Source: Micromonospora sp. KC723
GTDB lineage: Bacteria > Actinomycetota > Actinomycetes > Mycobacteriales > Micromonosporaceae
NCBI RefSeq assembly: GCF_004348595.1
Contig: NZ_SMKD01000002.1
Location: forward strand, 1 to 64,000
DNA: 64,000 nt
Reading direction: 5' to 3'
The number at the start of each line of letters is the position of its first letter. The first letter of the stretch is position 1. Positions 35,558 through 43,916 of the stretch are shown piece after piece. Position numbers and translations under genes: made by a program. The notes beneath the pieces are model-generated. The model ran no database searches. It saw nothing but the letters and a program-made list of their open reading frames with translations, and was not told the origin of the DNA.

Positions 35558-36589
35558 TCAGCCGCCGGTGGATGCCCGCCGAACCAGTCGCCAGGCGCCG
35601 CGGTGATCCGGTGCTGGATCACCGAACGCCGCGGTTGCGCAGGCTGCCCCTTGCTCACGCAGCGACTGGGCCACCGTCGTGAGGTTGTGCTCCCGCGCGA
35701 TGTCCGAATCGTCCCAGCCGCTGACACGCAGCGGGCTGGCCGCCTCCCGCAGGGCGGCGAGCGCCAGGTGGTCGCTCATGGCGGCGACGGCGTCGAGGCG
35801 GGGCGTCGAGGCTAGCAGCTGGCGCATGACCGTTCGGGCTTCGGCCATGTCGTTGGTGCTGCATACGCCCACCGGCACCTGGGACCAGTCGATGCCGAGA
35901 TCCCGGGCGGCATCGCGATATCCGGCCAGCCGGTCACGGGTGACCGGGTACGCGACGGTGTCGGGATCGACACCGCAGCGCACGAAGGTGTGACGATTCC
36001 GGTCGATGGGGAAGCTCAGCACGGCCGGACGCCGGGCGGTCGCGAACACCTCGGCGCCCGCCGCGCGGGCCGCCGCGCGGTTGTCGATGCCCACCAGCGT
36101 CGTGCCGTCACGGTCGGGCCCGCCGTGGATGACGACCGGGCGGCGGGTGCCGCACGCTGCGGCGAGCACCGGGTCGTCGTCCGTGGTCGTCCACACGACG
36201 TAGGCGTCCACCGCCGCGGCGACCACACGGTTGCGGTCGTCGTCGCCGGTGCCGGTCGGCACGATGAGCAGCCCGCACCCACGCTCGGCGCACACCTCTG
36301 CGATGCCGGCGAGGAAGGCGACGGCCTGCGGGTCGTCGAAGGCGTAGGTGAGGTGCTCGCCGAGCACGACGCCGAGGGTGCGCGTGGCGCCGTAACGCAG
36401 GGACCGCGCGCTCGGATCCGGTCCGGCGTAACCGAGCACCGCAGCGGCCTGCTGCACCTTGGCCCGACTCTCGGCGGAGACCCGATCCGGCTGGTTGTAC
36501 GTGTACGACACGGTCATCGGCGACACGCCGGCCGCGCGGGCCACGTCACTCATCGTCACTCGACGAGACGTGGGTCGACGCGCTTGCAT
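35558..36589 (-). CDS. LacI-family transcriptional repressor
   Basis: A 343-residue repressor. The N-terminal LacI helix-turn-helix and hinge are MSDVARAAGVSPMTVSYTYNQPDRVSAESRAKVQQAAAVLGY. The periplasmic-binding-like sensor domain follows, with VVIHGGPDRDGTTLVGIDNRAAAR and the C-terminal SGWDDSDIAREHNLTTVAQ. The Tyr in the SYTYN recognition segment is a less common residue. It is divergent from an MFS transporter, and a LacI-like palindrome lies in the 30-base spacer, so it most likely represses that transporter and perhaps itself. Confidence 0.9.
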   Translation of the reverse strand: MQARRPTSRRVTMSDVARAAGVSPMTVSYTYNQPDRVSAESRAKVQQAAAVLGYAGPDPSARSLRYGATRTLGVVLGEHLTYAFDDPQAVAFLAGIAEVCAERGCGLLIVPTGTGDDDRNRVVAAAVDAYVVWTTTDDDPVLAAACGTRRPVVIHGGPDRDGTTLVGIDNRAAARAAGAEVFATARRPAVLSFPIDRNRHTFVRCGVDPDTVAYPVTRDRLAGYRDAARDLGIDWSQVPVGVCSTNDMAEARTVMRQLLASTPRLDAVAAMSDHLALAALREAASPLRVSGWDDSDIAREHNLTTVAQSLREQGAACATAAFGDPAPDHRGAWRLVRRASTGG

Positions 36590-36603
36590 ACGAAGATCCT
36601 ATC

Positions 36604-36619
36604 TGTGTAGCGTTACACA
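36604..36619. promoter_or_regulatory. LacI-type operator palindrome
   Basis: TGTGTAGCGTTACACA is a near-perfect palindrome around a central CG (seven of eight symmetric positions match), the standard shape of a LacI-family operator. It ends right before the MFS start codon. Confidence 0.65.
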
Positions 36620-37834
36620 ATGCACCTTGCCTCGCCGCACCAGCAGTTGGTCACGGCCACCTACCTCGCGTCAGCCATGTTCGGGGCGTTCTGGGGCACC
36701 TGGGGCTCAGCGGTACCAAGCGTGCGCGATCAGGCCGGCCTCGACGACGCCCAACTCGGCACCGCACTGCTGTTCATCAGCGCCGGCGCGCTGCCCGCGA
36801 TGCTCCTGACCGGCCGGGCACTCGACCGGTGGGGGCTGCGCTGCACCGCCCTCCTGGTCGTCGCCCTGGGTGGGGCAGGCCTCACAGCGGCCATCACGGC
36901 CGACGGGCTCGTCAGTCTCTGTGCCGGGCTCGTCGTCGTGGGCATGGCCAGCGGCGCGGTCGACGTGGCCATGAACTCGGCTGGCGGCCGTGCCGAGCAG
37001 CGCTCCGGCCGGCCGATCATCACCCGGGCCGGCGCGGTGTTCTCCACCGCGGTCGTCGTGTCCAGCCTAGGCACCGGCGCCGCGTTCGCCCACGCTGCAC
37101 CCACGTGGGTCCCGTTCGCGGTCGTGCTGCTGCTGTCGGCCCTGGCCGGTGCCGCCATCCACCGCGCCCTACCCGCCGGCGTGTCCAGTCCGGAGCCGGC
37201 CACACCGAGCGGCCAGAGCGGCATCCGGATGCCGCTCTGGCCGCTGCTCCTCGTGGGTGCGCTCGGCGCGCTCGCGTTCGCCAGCGAAAACGCCCACCAG
37301 AGCTGGGGGGCGGTCTTCCTGCAGGACGTCCTGGCTGCCGGACCCGGACTCAGCGCGATCGCACCTGCGGCGTTCGCCGCCGTCGTCGCGATCACCCGCG
37401 TCGCGGCCAGCACGCTGAACCCCGCCCACGCCCGGAAGGTCCTCGTCCTCGGGTCCGTCGCGGCCGCCGCCGGCGCGACGATCCTCGCGCGCGCCCCGTC
37501 CGTGCCCGTCGCCCTGACCGGACTCGTCCTCGCCGCTGCCGGGACCGCCGCACTGTTCCCCACGTTGCTGAGCATTGTCTCGCGCAACGCCGTCGAGTCC
37601 TCACGCGGGCGTGCGACCTCAATCGTGACGGTCGTGTCCTACCTCGGATTCCTGCTGGGACCGGTCTATGTCGGACTATGGGCATCCGCGACCGGCCTGC
37701 GGGGCGCGATGATCGCGGTAGCGGTGCTGGGCCTCACCCTGGCCGCGCTGGCGCTTCCCCTGCTTACCCTGAGCCGATACGCGGTGACGCCCCGGCCCAC
37801 GGCCCACCACGCCGAGACGGCCGGCATCCCATAG
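36620..37834 (+). CDS. MFS transporter
   Basis: A 404-residue membrane protein with about 12 predicted helices. The N-terminal domain starts TATYLASAMFGAFWGTWGSAVPSVRDQAGL; the MFS loop appears as LTGRALDRWGLR after helix 2. The C-terminal half ends with ALPLLTLSRYAV. The ATG at 36620 directly follows the operator, leaving no room for a ribosome binding site; either the message is leaderless or translation starts at a downstream codon. Substrate unknown; the LacI partner suggests a sugar-like effector. Confidence 0.82.
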   Translation: MHLASPHQQLVTATYLASAMFGAFWGTWGSAVPSVRDQAGLDDAQLGTALLFISAGALPAMLLTGRALDRWGLRCTALLVVALGGAGLTAAITADGLVSLCAGLVVVGMASGAVDVAMNSAGGRAEQRSGRPIITRAGAVFSTAVVVSSLGTGAAFAHAAPTWVPFAVVLLLSALAGAAIHRALPAGVSSPEPATPSGQSGIRMPLWPLLLVGALGALAFASENAHQSWGAVFLQDVLAAGPGLSAIAPAAFAAVVAITRVAASTLNPAHARKVLVLGSVAAAAGATILARAPSVPVALTGLVLAAAGTAALFPTLLSIVSRNAVESSRGRATSIVTVVSYLGFLLGPVYVGLWASATGLRGAMIAVAVLGLTLAALALPLLTLSRYAVTPRPTAHHAETAGIP

Positions 37835-38191
37835 CTCCCGCACCGGAAACAGCTCCGGCGCATCCCGCGATCAGCTGATACCCGGCCCGCCGCACCCCGC
37901 GACGCCAACGCGGACGCTGACCGCTCCGAGCCATCACGCTTAGCCAGTGTTCGAGCGCCGACGAACTCGCGGCACTGCCGACAAGGGCGTTCACGCTGCG
38001 GTCCGACTGACCTACGCGTAGTCCAGCAGCTGCAGGTCGCCGGTGCGGACCATCCAGTCCACCCGGTAGCCAAGCCAGTAGCCAAGCCGGCCGCATGCGA
38101 CGCAGCGACTCGCGACCTCTATCGCACGAATGCCCGCACTATCGGCTCTTCACAGTTGAGGGTGTAGCCCCGACGCGGGGGCAATGGCGGC
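37835..38191. other. Intergenic region without a clear gene
   Basis: Minus-strand frames near 38020-38100 contain a short stretch YWLGYRVDWMVRTGDLQLLDYA before a stop, which looks protein-like and may be the end of a lost gene. I cannot assign it. Nothing else is supported. Confidence 0.25.
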
Positions 38192-39067
38192 TCACACTGG
38201 ACCTGGCAGGTCGATGAGCGCGAGCTTGGCTGGGTCGATCACAGCGGTGATCTCGGTGATGCGGCCGTCGTCGACGGTGAAGGCGAGCAGGGACAGGGGG
38301 GTGCCGTTCTCGTTCCAGGAGATGACGCCGGGGCGGCCGTTGACACTCGCTGCGTGTCCTCGTGCTGCACTGCCGGCCAGTTGGGCGCGGGTGGCGACTT
38401 CGGTGGCTCCGAGCGTGACGAACTGGCCGTTCGGGGTGTGGACGGTGAACTTCACTTCGGGGTGGAGAACTTCCAGCAGACGCTCGAACCGGCCCTCGCG
38501 GGCCGCGGCCAAGAACGCCGCGACCACCTCGCGGTGCCGCTGTCGGTCGCTTGCCGACTGCCGGGCGGCCTGCACCTTCCGCCGGGCGCGGCTGGTGAGC
38601 ATCTTGGTCGCGTCGGCGGACCTGCCGAGGATGGTGCCGATCTCCCCGTGGGAGACGGCGAACACGTCGTGCAGCACGAACGCCAGGCGCTCGTCGGGGC
38701 GCAGCGAGTCCAGGACCGTCAACAGCGCCAAGCCCACCGAGTCACCCAGCGCCACAAGCTCTTCCGGAGCCGGACCGTCGTCGAGCGTCACGGCGAGTTC
38801 GGGCAGCTGGTCGTCGAGTGGGACTGTCCGGCGCGTGCGGCCCGAGCGTAGGAGATCGAGGCTGATCCGGCCGACCACGGTGGTCAGCCAGCCGCCGAGA
38901 TTGTCGATGGTGTCGGTGTCCTGGCGGGAGAGGCGCAGCCACGCCTCCTGCACCGCGTCGTCCGCGTCGGCGTGCGAGCCGAGCACGCGGTAGGCGACGG
39001 CGGTGAGCCGGTCGCGGTGCGCCTCGAAGGCCTCGGCGATCGGATCGGCTGGATGGGCGCCGGACAT
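38192..39067 (-). CDS. ECF41-like sigma factor with SnoaL-like C-terminal domain
   Basis: A 291-residue sigma factor. Region 2 is FEAHRDRLTAVAYRVLGSHADADDAVQEAWLRL. Region 4 runs LLTVLDSLRPDERLAFVLHDVFAVSHGEIGTILGRSADATKMLTSRARRKV. A C-terminal SnoaL/NTF2-like domain follows and ends near DPAKLALIDL, like the conserved NPDKL motif of ECF41. ECF41 factors are encoded beside carboxymuconolactone decarboxylases, oxidoreductases or epimerases, have no anti-sigma partner, and their C-terminal domain controls activity. Here a decarboxylase is divergent next door. GGGAGG precedes the ATG. Confidence 0.9.
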   Translation of the reverse strand: MSGAHPADPIAEAFEAHRDRLTAVAYRVLGSHADADDAVQEAWLRLSRQDTDTIDNLGGWLTTVVGRISLDLLRSGRTRRTVPLDDQLPELAVTLDDGPAPEELVALGDSVGLALLTVLDSLRPDERLAFVLHDVFAVSHGEIGTILGRSADATKMLTSRARRKVQAARQSASDRQRHREVVAAFLAAAREGRFERLLEVLHPEVKFTVHTPNGQFVTLGATEVATRAQLAGSAARGHAASVNGRPGVISWNENGTPLSLLAFTVDDGRITEITAVIDPAKLALIDLPGPV

Positions 39068-39091
39068 GGTGTTACCTCCCTGGAAGCTGCT

Positions 39092-39109
39092 CCGTCATAG
39101 GGGTGACGG
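39092..39109. promoter_or_regulatory. Inverted repeat between sigma factor and CMD gene
   Basis: CCGTCA and TGACGG form a six-base-arm inverted repeat with six bases between, in the middle of the 87-base divergent spacer. It could be an operator or part of the two promoters; the CGTC element resembles the -10 of ECF41 promoters but I do not see a clean TGTCACA -35. Confidence 0.35.
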
Positions 39110-39154
39110 GCACCAGCCCCGCAAGGTAACCCCGACCAAGGAGAGCACCCTGCC

Positions 39155-39613
39155 ATGCAGAACCGGCTGAAGAACAAGAACACCAACAACCCCGACGTGT
39201 GGAAAGCGGTCGGGCATCTGCAGCAGGCGATCGCCGCCGGGGGCGTCGACCCGAAGCTGCTCGCGCTGGTCCATCTACGCGCCAGCCAGATCAACAGCTG
39301 CTCGGCGTGCGTCTACGCCAGTGTCGCCGGGGGGAAGAAGGCCGGTGACACCGACGAGCGGCTGCACAACGTAGCGGCGTGGCGTGAGGCGCCGTTCTAC
39401 ACCGATGCGGAGCGCGCGGCACTGGCGCTGGCCGAGGCCGCCACCCGGCTGCAGGACGGCGCGGAGGGAGTCACCGACGAGATCTGGGAAGAGGTAAACA
39501 CCCATTTCACTGAGGAGCAGATCGGCGCGATCAACCTGGAGATCGCACTGACCAACTTTTTCAACCGAATCAACCGCACCATCAAGGAACCGGCCGGCCA
39601 GACCTGGGGCTGA
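39155..39613 (+). CDS. Carboxymuconolactone decarboxylase-family (AhpD-like) protein
   Basis: A 152-residue helical protein. It has the CMD core HLRASQINSCSACVYASVAGGKKAG, where CSAC with the nearby His is the redox or catalytic CxxC of AhpD-like proteins. ERAALALAEAATRLQ and ALTNFFNRINRT are the typical later helices. These proteins act as peroxidase partners or small-molecule decarboxylases. Adjacent ECF41-like sigma factor supports control by that factor. AGGAG precedes the ATG, and a strong terminator follows the stop. Confidence 0.92.
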   Translation: MQNRLKNKNTNNPDVWKAVGHLQQAIAAGGVDPKLLALVHLRASQINSCSACVYASVAGGKKAGDTDERLHNVAAWREAPFYTDAERAALALAEAATRLQDGAEGVTDEIWEEVNTHFTEEQIGAINLEIALTNFFNRINRTIKEPAGQTWG

Positions 39614-39626
39614 GCCTCGGCGACCG

Positions 39627-39663
39627 GGCCCGTCGAGGGATTCCGGCGATCCCTCGACGGGCC
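39627..39663 (+). terminator. Strong hairpin terminator of the CMD gene
   Basis: GGCCCGTCGAGGGA (39627-39640) pairs perfectly over 14 bases with 39650-39663 around a nine-base loop, 14 bases after the stop codon. Only a short T-rich TCCTTC follows, common in high-GC genomes. Confidence 0.75.
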
Positions 39664-39782
39664 TCCTTCGCGCCTGGGGGTCTTTCTCCAGGTGTGCGCC
39701 ACCTCGCCTTGTCCTCCGCCGTCCATCCGGAAGAACTCGACGTGCCTGACGCTGCCCCGATCCGGGCTTCGCCTGCCCTGAC

Positions 39783-39890
39783 ATGACCAAGTTTTGCCGT
39801 CTTGATGAGCTCGGGCTCGAGGTTGTGGGCCAGCGACTCGAATCCGACCGCGCGGTCCTCGCGTGCCGGGTCGTCGATCCCGGGAGGGCC
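39783..39890 (+). pseudogene. ISL3-family transposase N-terminal remnant
   Basis: MTKFCRLDELGLEVVGQRLESDRAVLACRVVDP is the typical first 30 residues of actinobacterial ISL3 transposases. The zinc-finger region that should follow is not readable in any frame. Confidence 0.6.
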
Positions 39891-40002
39891 GCTGAGGACT
39901 TGGCCTGCGCGAGGCACCTGAGCCACCTTCTCAGTGGGTCAGCGCGCGACGGGCAGACCTGCTCGCTGGCATCATGGACGGCGCCGCCGAGCATGCTCGT
40001 GG

Positions 40003-40263
40003 CTATGCACAGCTCCCCGCGACGTCGTGCTGGTCGTCGGCCTCGTTGTTGGCGAGGTGGACCATGAGCCGGTCGGGTGCGGCGCCGTGCCAGTGTTCCT
40101 CGTCGGCTTCGAACAGGACGCGGGCGCCGGGCATGAAGTGGACCAGGCTCGCGGTGACCCATGGCGGCGGGGCTGCGGCGGTGACGGCGTCGATGTGAAC
40201 ATCGCCGGTGAACCAGTCGCCGGGCCCCTTGGCGGTGGCGATGGACCTGCGGGTGATCTGCAT
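40003..40263 (-). CDS. Cupin-domain protein with internal deletion
   Basis: An 86-residue cupin starting MQITRRSIATAKGPGDWFTGDV. The expected strand with the metal-binding HTHP motif and the following stretch is missing: the text jumps from HFMPGAR directly to VLFEADEEHWHGAAPDRLMVHLA. Full-length relatives have PGAR...PGDR here, so a deletion between the two similar coding segments would keep the frame. The end (DVAGSCA) also departs from the family. The second cupin His (EEHWHG) remains. It is coupled by TGATG to the XRE regulator. Probably inactive. Confidence 0.6.
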   Translation of the reverse strand: MQITRRSIATAKGPGDWFTGDVHIDAVTAAAPPPWVTASLVHFMPGARVLFEADEEHWHGAAPDRLMVHLANNEADDQHDVAGSCA

Positions 40264-41159
40264 CAGGTTCCTTCGGTGTCGCGGACTGCCGTGCCGGTGG
40301 TGGTCGCGGCGGTGGCCTCCCAGGAGGCGAGCAGGCGGAGGCGTTCGGCGGACGGCGAGCCGGGTTCGGCGGTGTACACGAGCAGCACCAGGCCGGGTTC
40401 GGCGGTGATCGCGAGTTCCTCGTAGGCGAGGGTGAGTTCGCCGACGACGGGGTGGTGGAAGCGCTTGGTGCCGGCGCCGTGGGTGCGCACGTTGTGGTCG
40501 GCCCAGAGCCGGCGGAAGTCCTCGCTGCGGGTGGAGAGTTCGCCGACAAGATCCTGCAGCCCGCAGTCGTGCGGGTCGCGGCCGGCCTCGGCGCGCATGA
40601 CGCCGACGCACATCTCGGCGAAGCGTTCCCAGTCTGGGTAGAAGTCGCGCGCGGCCGGGTCGAGGAACTGGAACCTGGCCAGGTTGGGCAGGCGTCCCCC
40701 GTCGCCGATCAACGGTGCGTAGAACGCGCGGCCGAGCGCGTTGGTGGCGAGCAGGTTCTGCTGCGGATCGCGCACGAACGCGACGCCGTCGGTGATTGCC
40801 TCCATCGCCCACCGCAGGCTGAGGCGTGCGGCGGCCTTGGTGGCGGTGCGGCGGCGGGGTCGCCCCGAGGTCGGGATGCCGTCGGCAGCGCGGGCGAGGT
40901 CGAACAGGTGGGCACGTTCGGTCTCGTCGAGCTGCAACGCCCGGGCCAGAGCCTCCAGCACGCCGGACGACGCGCCGGCGATCTGGCCTCGTTCGAGCCG
41001 GGCGTAGTACTCGACGCTGAGTCCGGCGAGGGCGGCGACCTCGCTGCGCCGCAGCCCGGGCACGCGCCGGCTGCCCGTCAGCGGCAGGCCGACCTGCTTG
41101 GGCGTCAGCCGGGCCCGGCGCGTGGTCAGAAAGTCACGCACCTCCGAGCGGTTGTTCAT
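40263..41159 (-). CDS. XRE-family regulator with MmyB-like ligand domain
   Basis: A 298-residue regulator. The helix-turn-helix is RRSEVAALAGLSVEYYARLERGQ at about residue 40. The MmyB-like sensor includes NLLATNALGRAFYAPL and VGELSTRSEDFRRLWADHNV, then FHHPVVGELTLAYEELAI. Such proteins commonly control adjacent short-chain or zinc dehydrogenases. The ATG at 41159 is chosen; extra upstream residues in the open frame are unlike the family. Divergent from the alcohol dehydrogenase 149 bases away. Confidence 0.9.
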   Translation of the reverse strand: MNNRSEVRDFLTTRRARLTPKQVGLPLTGSRRVPGLRRSEVAALAGLSVEYYARLERGQIAGASSGVLEALARALQLDETERAHLFDLARAADGIPTSGRPRRRTATKAAARLSLRWAMEAITDGVAFVRDPQQNLLATNALGRAFYAPLIGDGGRLPNLARFQFLDPAARDFYPDWERFAEMCVGVMRAEAGRDPHDCGLQDLVGELSTRSEDFRRLWADHNVRTHGAGTKRFHHPVVGELTLAYEELAITAEPGLVLLVYTAEPGSPSAERLRLLASWEATAATTTGTAVRDTEGT

Positions 41160-41308
41160 GCGTCGAGCGTAGGCCGCGCGACCCCAGTGAGGGATTCCCT
41201 GTCGGTACACCCATCGACAAGGACTTCTTCGTCCTCGGGCGGGCACGTTGACTGGTGCCGTGGGCCCTGCGGGGCCGATCCCGATCGAAGCGAACGGAGC
41301 GCACCACG

Positions 41309-42328
41309 ATGCGTCAGGTTGTGATGTACAAGCCCGGGGACGTGCGGGTCGAGCAGCGCCCGGACCCGACGATCGTCGAGCCGGCCGACGCGATCATCCG
41401 CCTGGCGGCGACCTGCATCTGCGGCAGCGACCTGTGGCCGTACCGCGGCGCCGAGCCGGTCGACCATCAGGTGATGGGTCACGAGTACGTCGGCGTCGTC
41501 GAGGCGGTCGGGTCCGAGGTGCGCACCGTGAAGGTCGGTGACTTCGTCGTCGGCTCCTTCTGGGCGTCCGACAACACCTGCGAGATCTGCCGGGCGGGCT
41601 ACCAGGCGTACTGCGTGCACCGCGTCCTGATGGGCACCATCGGCACCCAGGCGGAGCTGGCCCGCGTCCCGCTCGCCGACGGCACCCTCGTCGCCACTCC
41701 CGGGCGCCCCGACCCGGAACTGATCCCGTCGCTGATGGCGGCCTCCGACGTGCTCGGCACCGGCTGGTTCGCCGCCGTCGCCGCCGAGGCCGGCCCCGGC
41801 AAGACCGTCGCGGTCGTCGGGGACGGCGCGGTTGGCCTGCTCGGCGTCCTGGCCGCCCGGCAGCTCGGCGCCGAGCGGATCATCGCGTTCAGCCGCCACG
41901 CCGACCGGCAGGCCCTCGCGCGGGAGTTCGGCGCCACCGACATCGTCACCGAACGCGGCGACGCCGGCGTCGAGCGGATCAAGGAGCTGACCGGCGGCCT
42001 CGGTGCGCACAGCGTCATCGAGGCGGTCGGCACCCAGGAGGCCATGATGCAGGCCATCCACTCCGCGCGCCCCGGCGGCCACGTCGGCTTCGTCGGGGTG
42101 TCGCACGACGTAGCCATCCCCGGCGACGTGCTGTTCATGTCGGGTGTGCACCTGCACGGCGGCCCGGCACCGGTCCGGCGGTTCCTGCCCGAGCTGATCC
42201 GGCTGATCTGGGACCGCACGATCGACCCGGGCAAGGTCTTCGACCTGACCCTGCCGCTCGACCGGGCCGCCGAGGGCTACCAAGCCATGGATCAGCGCGC
42301 CGCCACCAAGGTTCTGCTCACGCTGTGA
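41309..42328 (+). CDS. Zinc-dependent alcohol dehydrogenase family protein
   Basis: A 339-residue medium-chain dehydrogenase. Catalytic zinc ligands appear in CICGSDLWPYRG and GHEYVGVVEAVG. The structural zinc loop is reduced, with Cys residues in DNTCEICRAGYQAYC. NAD(P) binding is TVAVVGDGAVGLLGVLAARQLGA. It oxidises or reduces an alcohol/aldehyde of unknown identity. It heads a run of three genes: itself, a lipoprotein and an SDR, all divergent from the XRE regulator. Confidence 0.9.
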   Translation: MRQVVMYKPGDVRVEQRPDPTIVEPADAIIRLAATCICGSDLWPYRGAEPVDHQVMGHEYVGVVEAVGSEVRTVKVGDFVVGSFWASDNTCEICRAGYQAYCVHRVLMGTIGTQAELARVPLADGTLVATPGRPDPELIPSLMAASDVLGTGWFAAVAAEAGPGKTVAVVGDGAVGLLGVLAARQLGAERIIAFSRHADRQALAREFGATDIVTERGDAGVERIKELTGGLGAHSVIEAVGTQEAMMQAIHSARPGGHVGFVGVSHDVAIPGDVLFMSGVHLHGGPAPVRRFLPELIRLIWDRTIDPGKVFDLTLPLDRAAEGYQAMDQRAATKVLLTL

Positions 42329-42359
42329 CGCGGTGCCGAACCCTACTCTGGGAGATGCC

Positions 42360-42902
42360 ATGCCAGCCTCACGCACGAGCGTCGGCGTGGCGCTGTCGGC
42401 GCTCCTCGGACTGACCCTCGCCGGCTGCGGCAGCAACGGTCAGTCCGGCGACACCGGCGGCGCAACGTCCGCGACATCGCCCGGCATCACCGGCCGGGCC
42501 ACGGCACCACCGAGCGGCACAGCCGCACCCCGAAGAGAACAGATGAGAATTCAGATCACCATCAACGATCAGCGCTTCCAAGCCACGATCTTCGACAGCG
42601 CCGCCGGCCGTGACCTCATCGCCCAGCTACCGCTGACCGTCGACATGGTCGACCACGGCGCGGTGGAGAAGACCGGCCCGCTGCCCGCACCCCTGTCACT
42701 GGACGGCCAGCCAGACGGCGCGGACCCCGACGTCGGCGACGTCGGGTACTACGCGCCCGGCAACGACCTGGTCCTCTACTACGGCGACCAGTCGTACTAC
42801 CCCGGCATCGTGATCATCGGCCGCCTCGACGGCGACGCCGCCGCCCGCATCGCCGACCTGGACGGCGCTGTCACCGCGACCGTCGAATTCCGCGCCGGCT
42901 GA
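42360..42902 (+). CDS. Cyclophilin-like-domain lipoprotein
   Basis: A 180-residue protein. The lipoprotein signal ends at LTLAGCGS (lipobox Cys near residue 22) and a Ser/Thr/Pro-rich linker leads to a cyclophilin-like domain: MRIQITINDQRFQATIFDSAAGRDLIAQLPLTVDM, then DVGDVGYYAPGNDLVLYYGDQSYYPGIVIIGRL. The domain is widespread beside oxidoreductases, with unknown function. It should be tethered outside the membrane. GGGAGA precedes the ATG; 31 bases after the dehydrogenase gene. Confidence 0.85.
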   Translation: MPASRTSVGVALSALLGLTLAGCGSNGQSGDTGGATSATSPGITGRATAPPSGTAAPRREQMRIQITINDQRFQATIFDSAAGRDLIAQLPLTVDMVDHGAVEKTGPLPAPLSLDGQPDGADPDVGDVGYYAPGNDLVLYYGDQSYYPGIVIIGRLDGDAAARIADLDGAVTATVEFRAG

Positions 42903-42934
42903 GCCCACACTGCCCGACCTCATCGGGAGACATC

Positions 42935-43702
42935 ATGAACCTCACCTACGACTTCACGGGCGAGGTCGCACTCGTCACCGGCGCCAGCTCCGGCATGGGT
43001 CTAGCCACCGCGCAGGCGTTCGCCCACGCCGGAGCCGCGGTCGTCCTCGCCGACATCAACGACGAAGCCCTTCAGAGCGCCACCGGGCAGTTGCGGGCCC
43101 GCGGGCATGAAGCCCTCGGCATCCAGTGCGACGTGTCCGACGAGCCCCAGGTCGCCGCCCTCATCGACCAGACCGTCGCGGCCTACGGCCGCCTCGACAT
43201 GGCCTTCAACAACGCCGGCATCCAGGCCCCGCCGTCCGACGCCGCCGACGAACCAGCCGACACCTTCGACCGCGTCAACGCCGTCAACCTGCGCGGCGTC
43301 TGGGCCTGCACGAAACACGAACTGCGGCAGATGCGCGAGCAGGGCAGCGGCGCCATCGTCAACTGCTCCTCACTCGGCGGCCTCGTCGGCCTGCCGGGAC
43401 GCGCCGCCTACCACGCGTCCAAACACGGCGTACTCGGGCTCACCAGCAGCGCAGCCCTGGAGTACGCGCCGCGCGGGATCCGAATCAACGCCATCTGCCC
43501 CGGAACGTTCGAGACCCCCATGGTCACCGCCATGATCGCCAACGGTGAACTCGACATCGCCGCAGCGCTGGCCAATCAGCCCATCGGCCGGTTCGGCCGG
43601 GCCGACGAGATCGCCTCCACCGTGCTCTGGCTGTGCAGTTCCGGCGCCAGCTTCGTCGTCGGCGTCGCTCTCCCCGTGGACGGCGGATACACCGCGCGGT
43701 AG
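42935..43702 (+). CDS. Short-chain dehydrogenase/reductase
   Basis: A 255-residue classical SDR. The cofactor motif is VTGASSGMGLATA, with DI at the end of strand 2 suggesting NAD(H). NNAG, the catalytic Ser in NCSSLGGL, and YHASKHG (Tyr-x-x-x-Lys) complete the active site. It ends FVVGVALPVDGGYTA. GGGAG precedes the ATG. Last gene of the dehydrogenase-lipoprotein-SDR run. Confidence 0.92.
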   Translation: MNLTYDFTGEVALVTGASSGMGLATAQAFAHAGAAVVLADINDEALQSATGQLRARGHEALGIQCDVSDEPQVAALIDQTVAAYGRLDMAFNNAGIQAPPSDAADEPADTFDRVNAVNLRGVWACTKHELRQMREQGSGAIVNCSSLGGLVGLPGRAAYHASKHGVLGLTSSAALEYAPRGIRINAICPGTFETPMVTAMIANGELDIAAALANQPIGRFGRADEIASTVLWLCSSGASFVVGVALPVDGGYTAR

Positions 43703-43883
43703 GGCCGACCGACCCCTCGGCAATCACGCTCGACGTGACTGGTCCCAATGGCAAGTGGTGCCAGCGGCCCGGGCGCAAGAGTCGGGCCGCGGCCGCGGCA
43801 GTGAGAGGTCTTCGACCTCGATGGTTGCTGAACGCTTGTGCGGGTCCGTCCCGAGATGTAGTCGCACCACAACCGACACGTTT

Positions 43884-43916
43884 GACAAGCACGTGTCTAC
43901 ATGACACGGTCTTGTC
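43884..43916. promoter_or_regulatory. MarR operator palindrome abutting the start codon
   Basis: GACAAGCACGTGTC and GACACGGTCTTGTC form 14-base arms (12 of 14 positions symmetric) with five bases between, and the right arm ends exactly at the MarR ATG. The size and place fit autoregulation by a MarR dimer. Confidence 0.7.
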
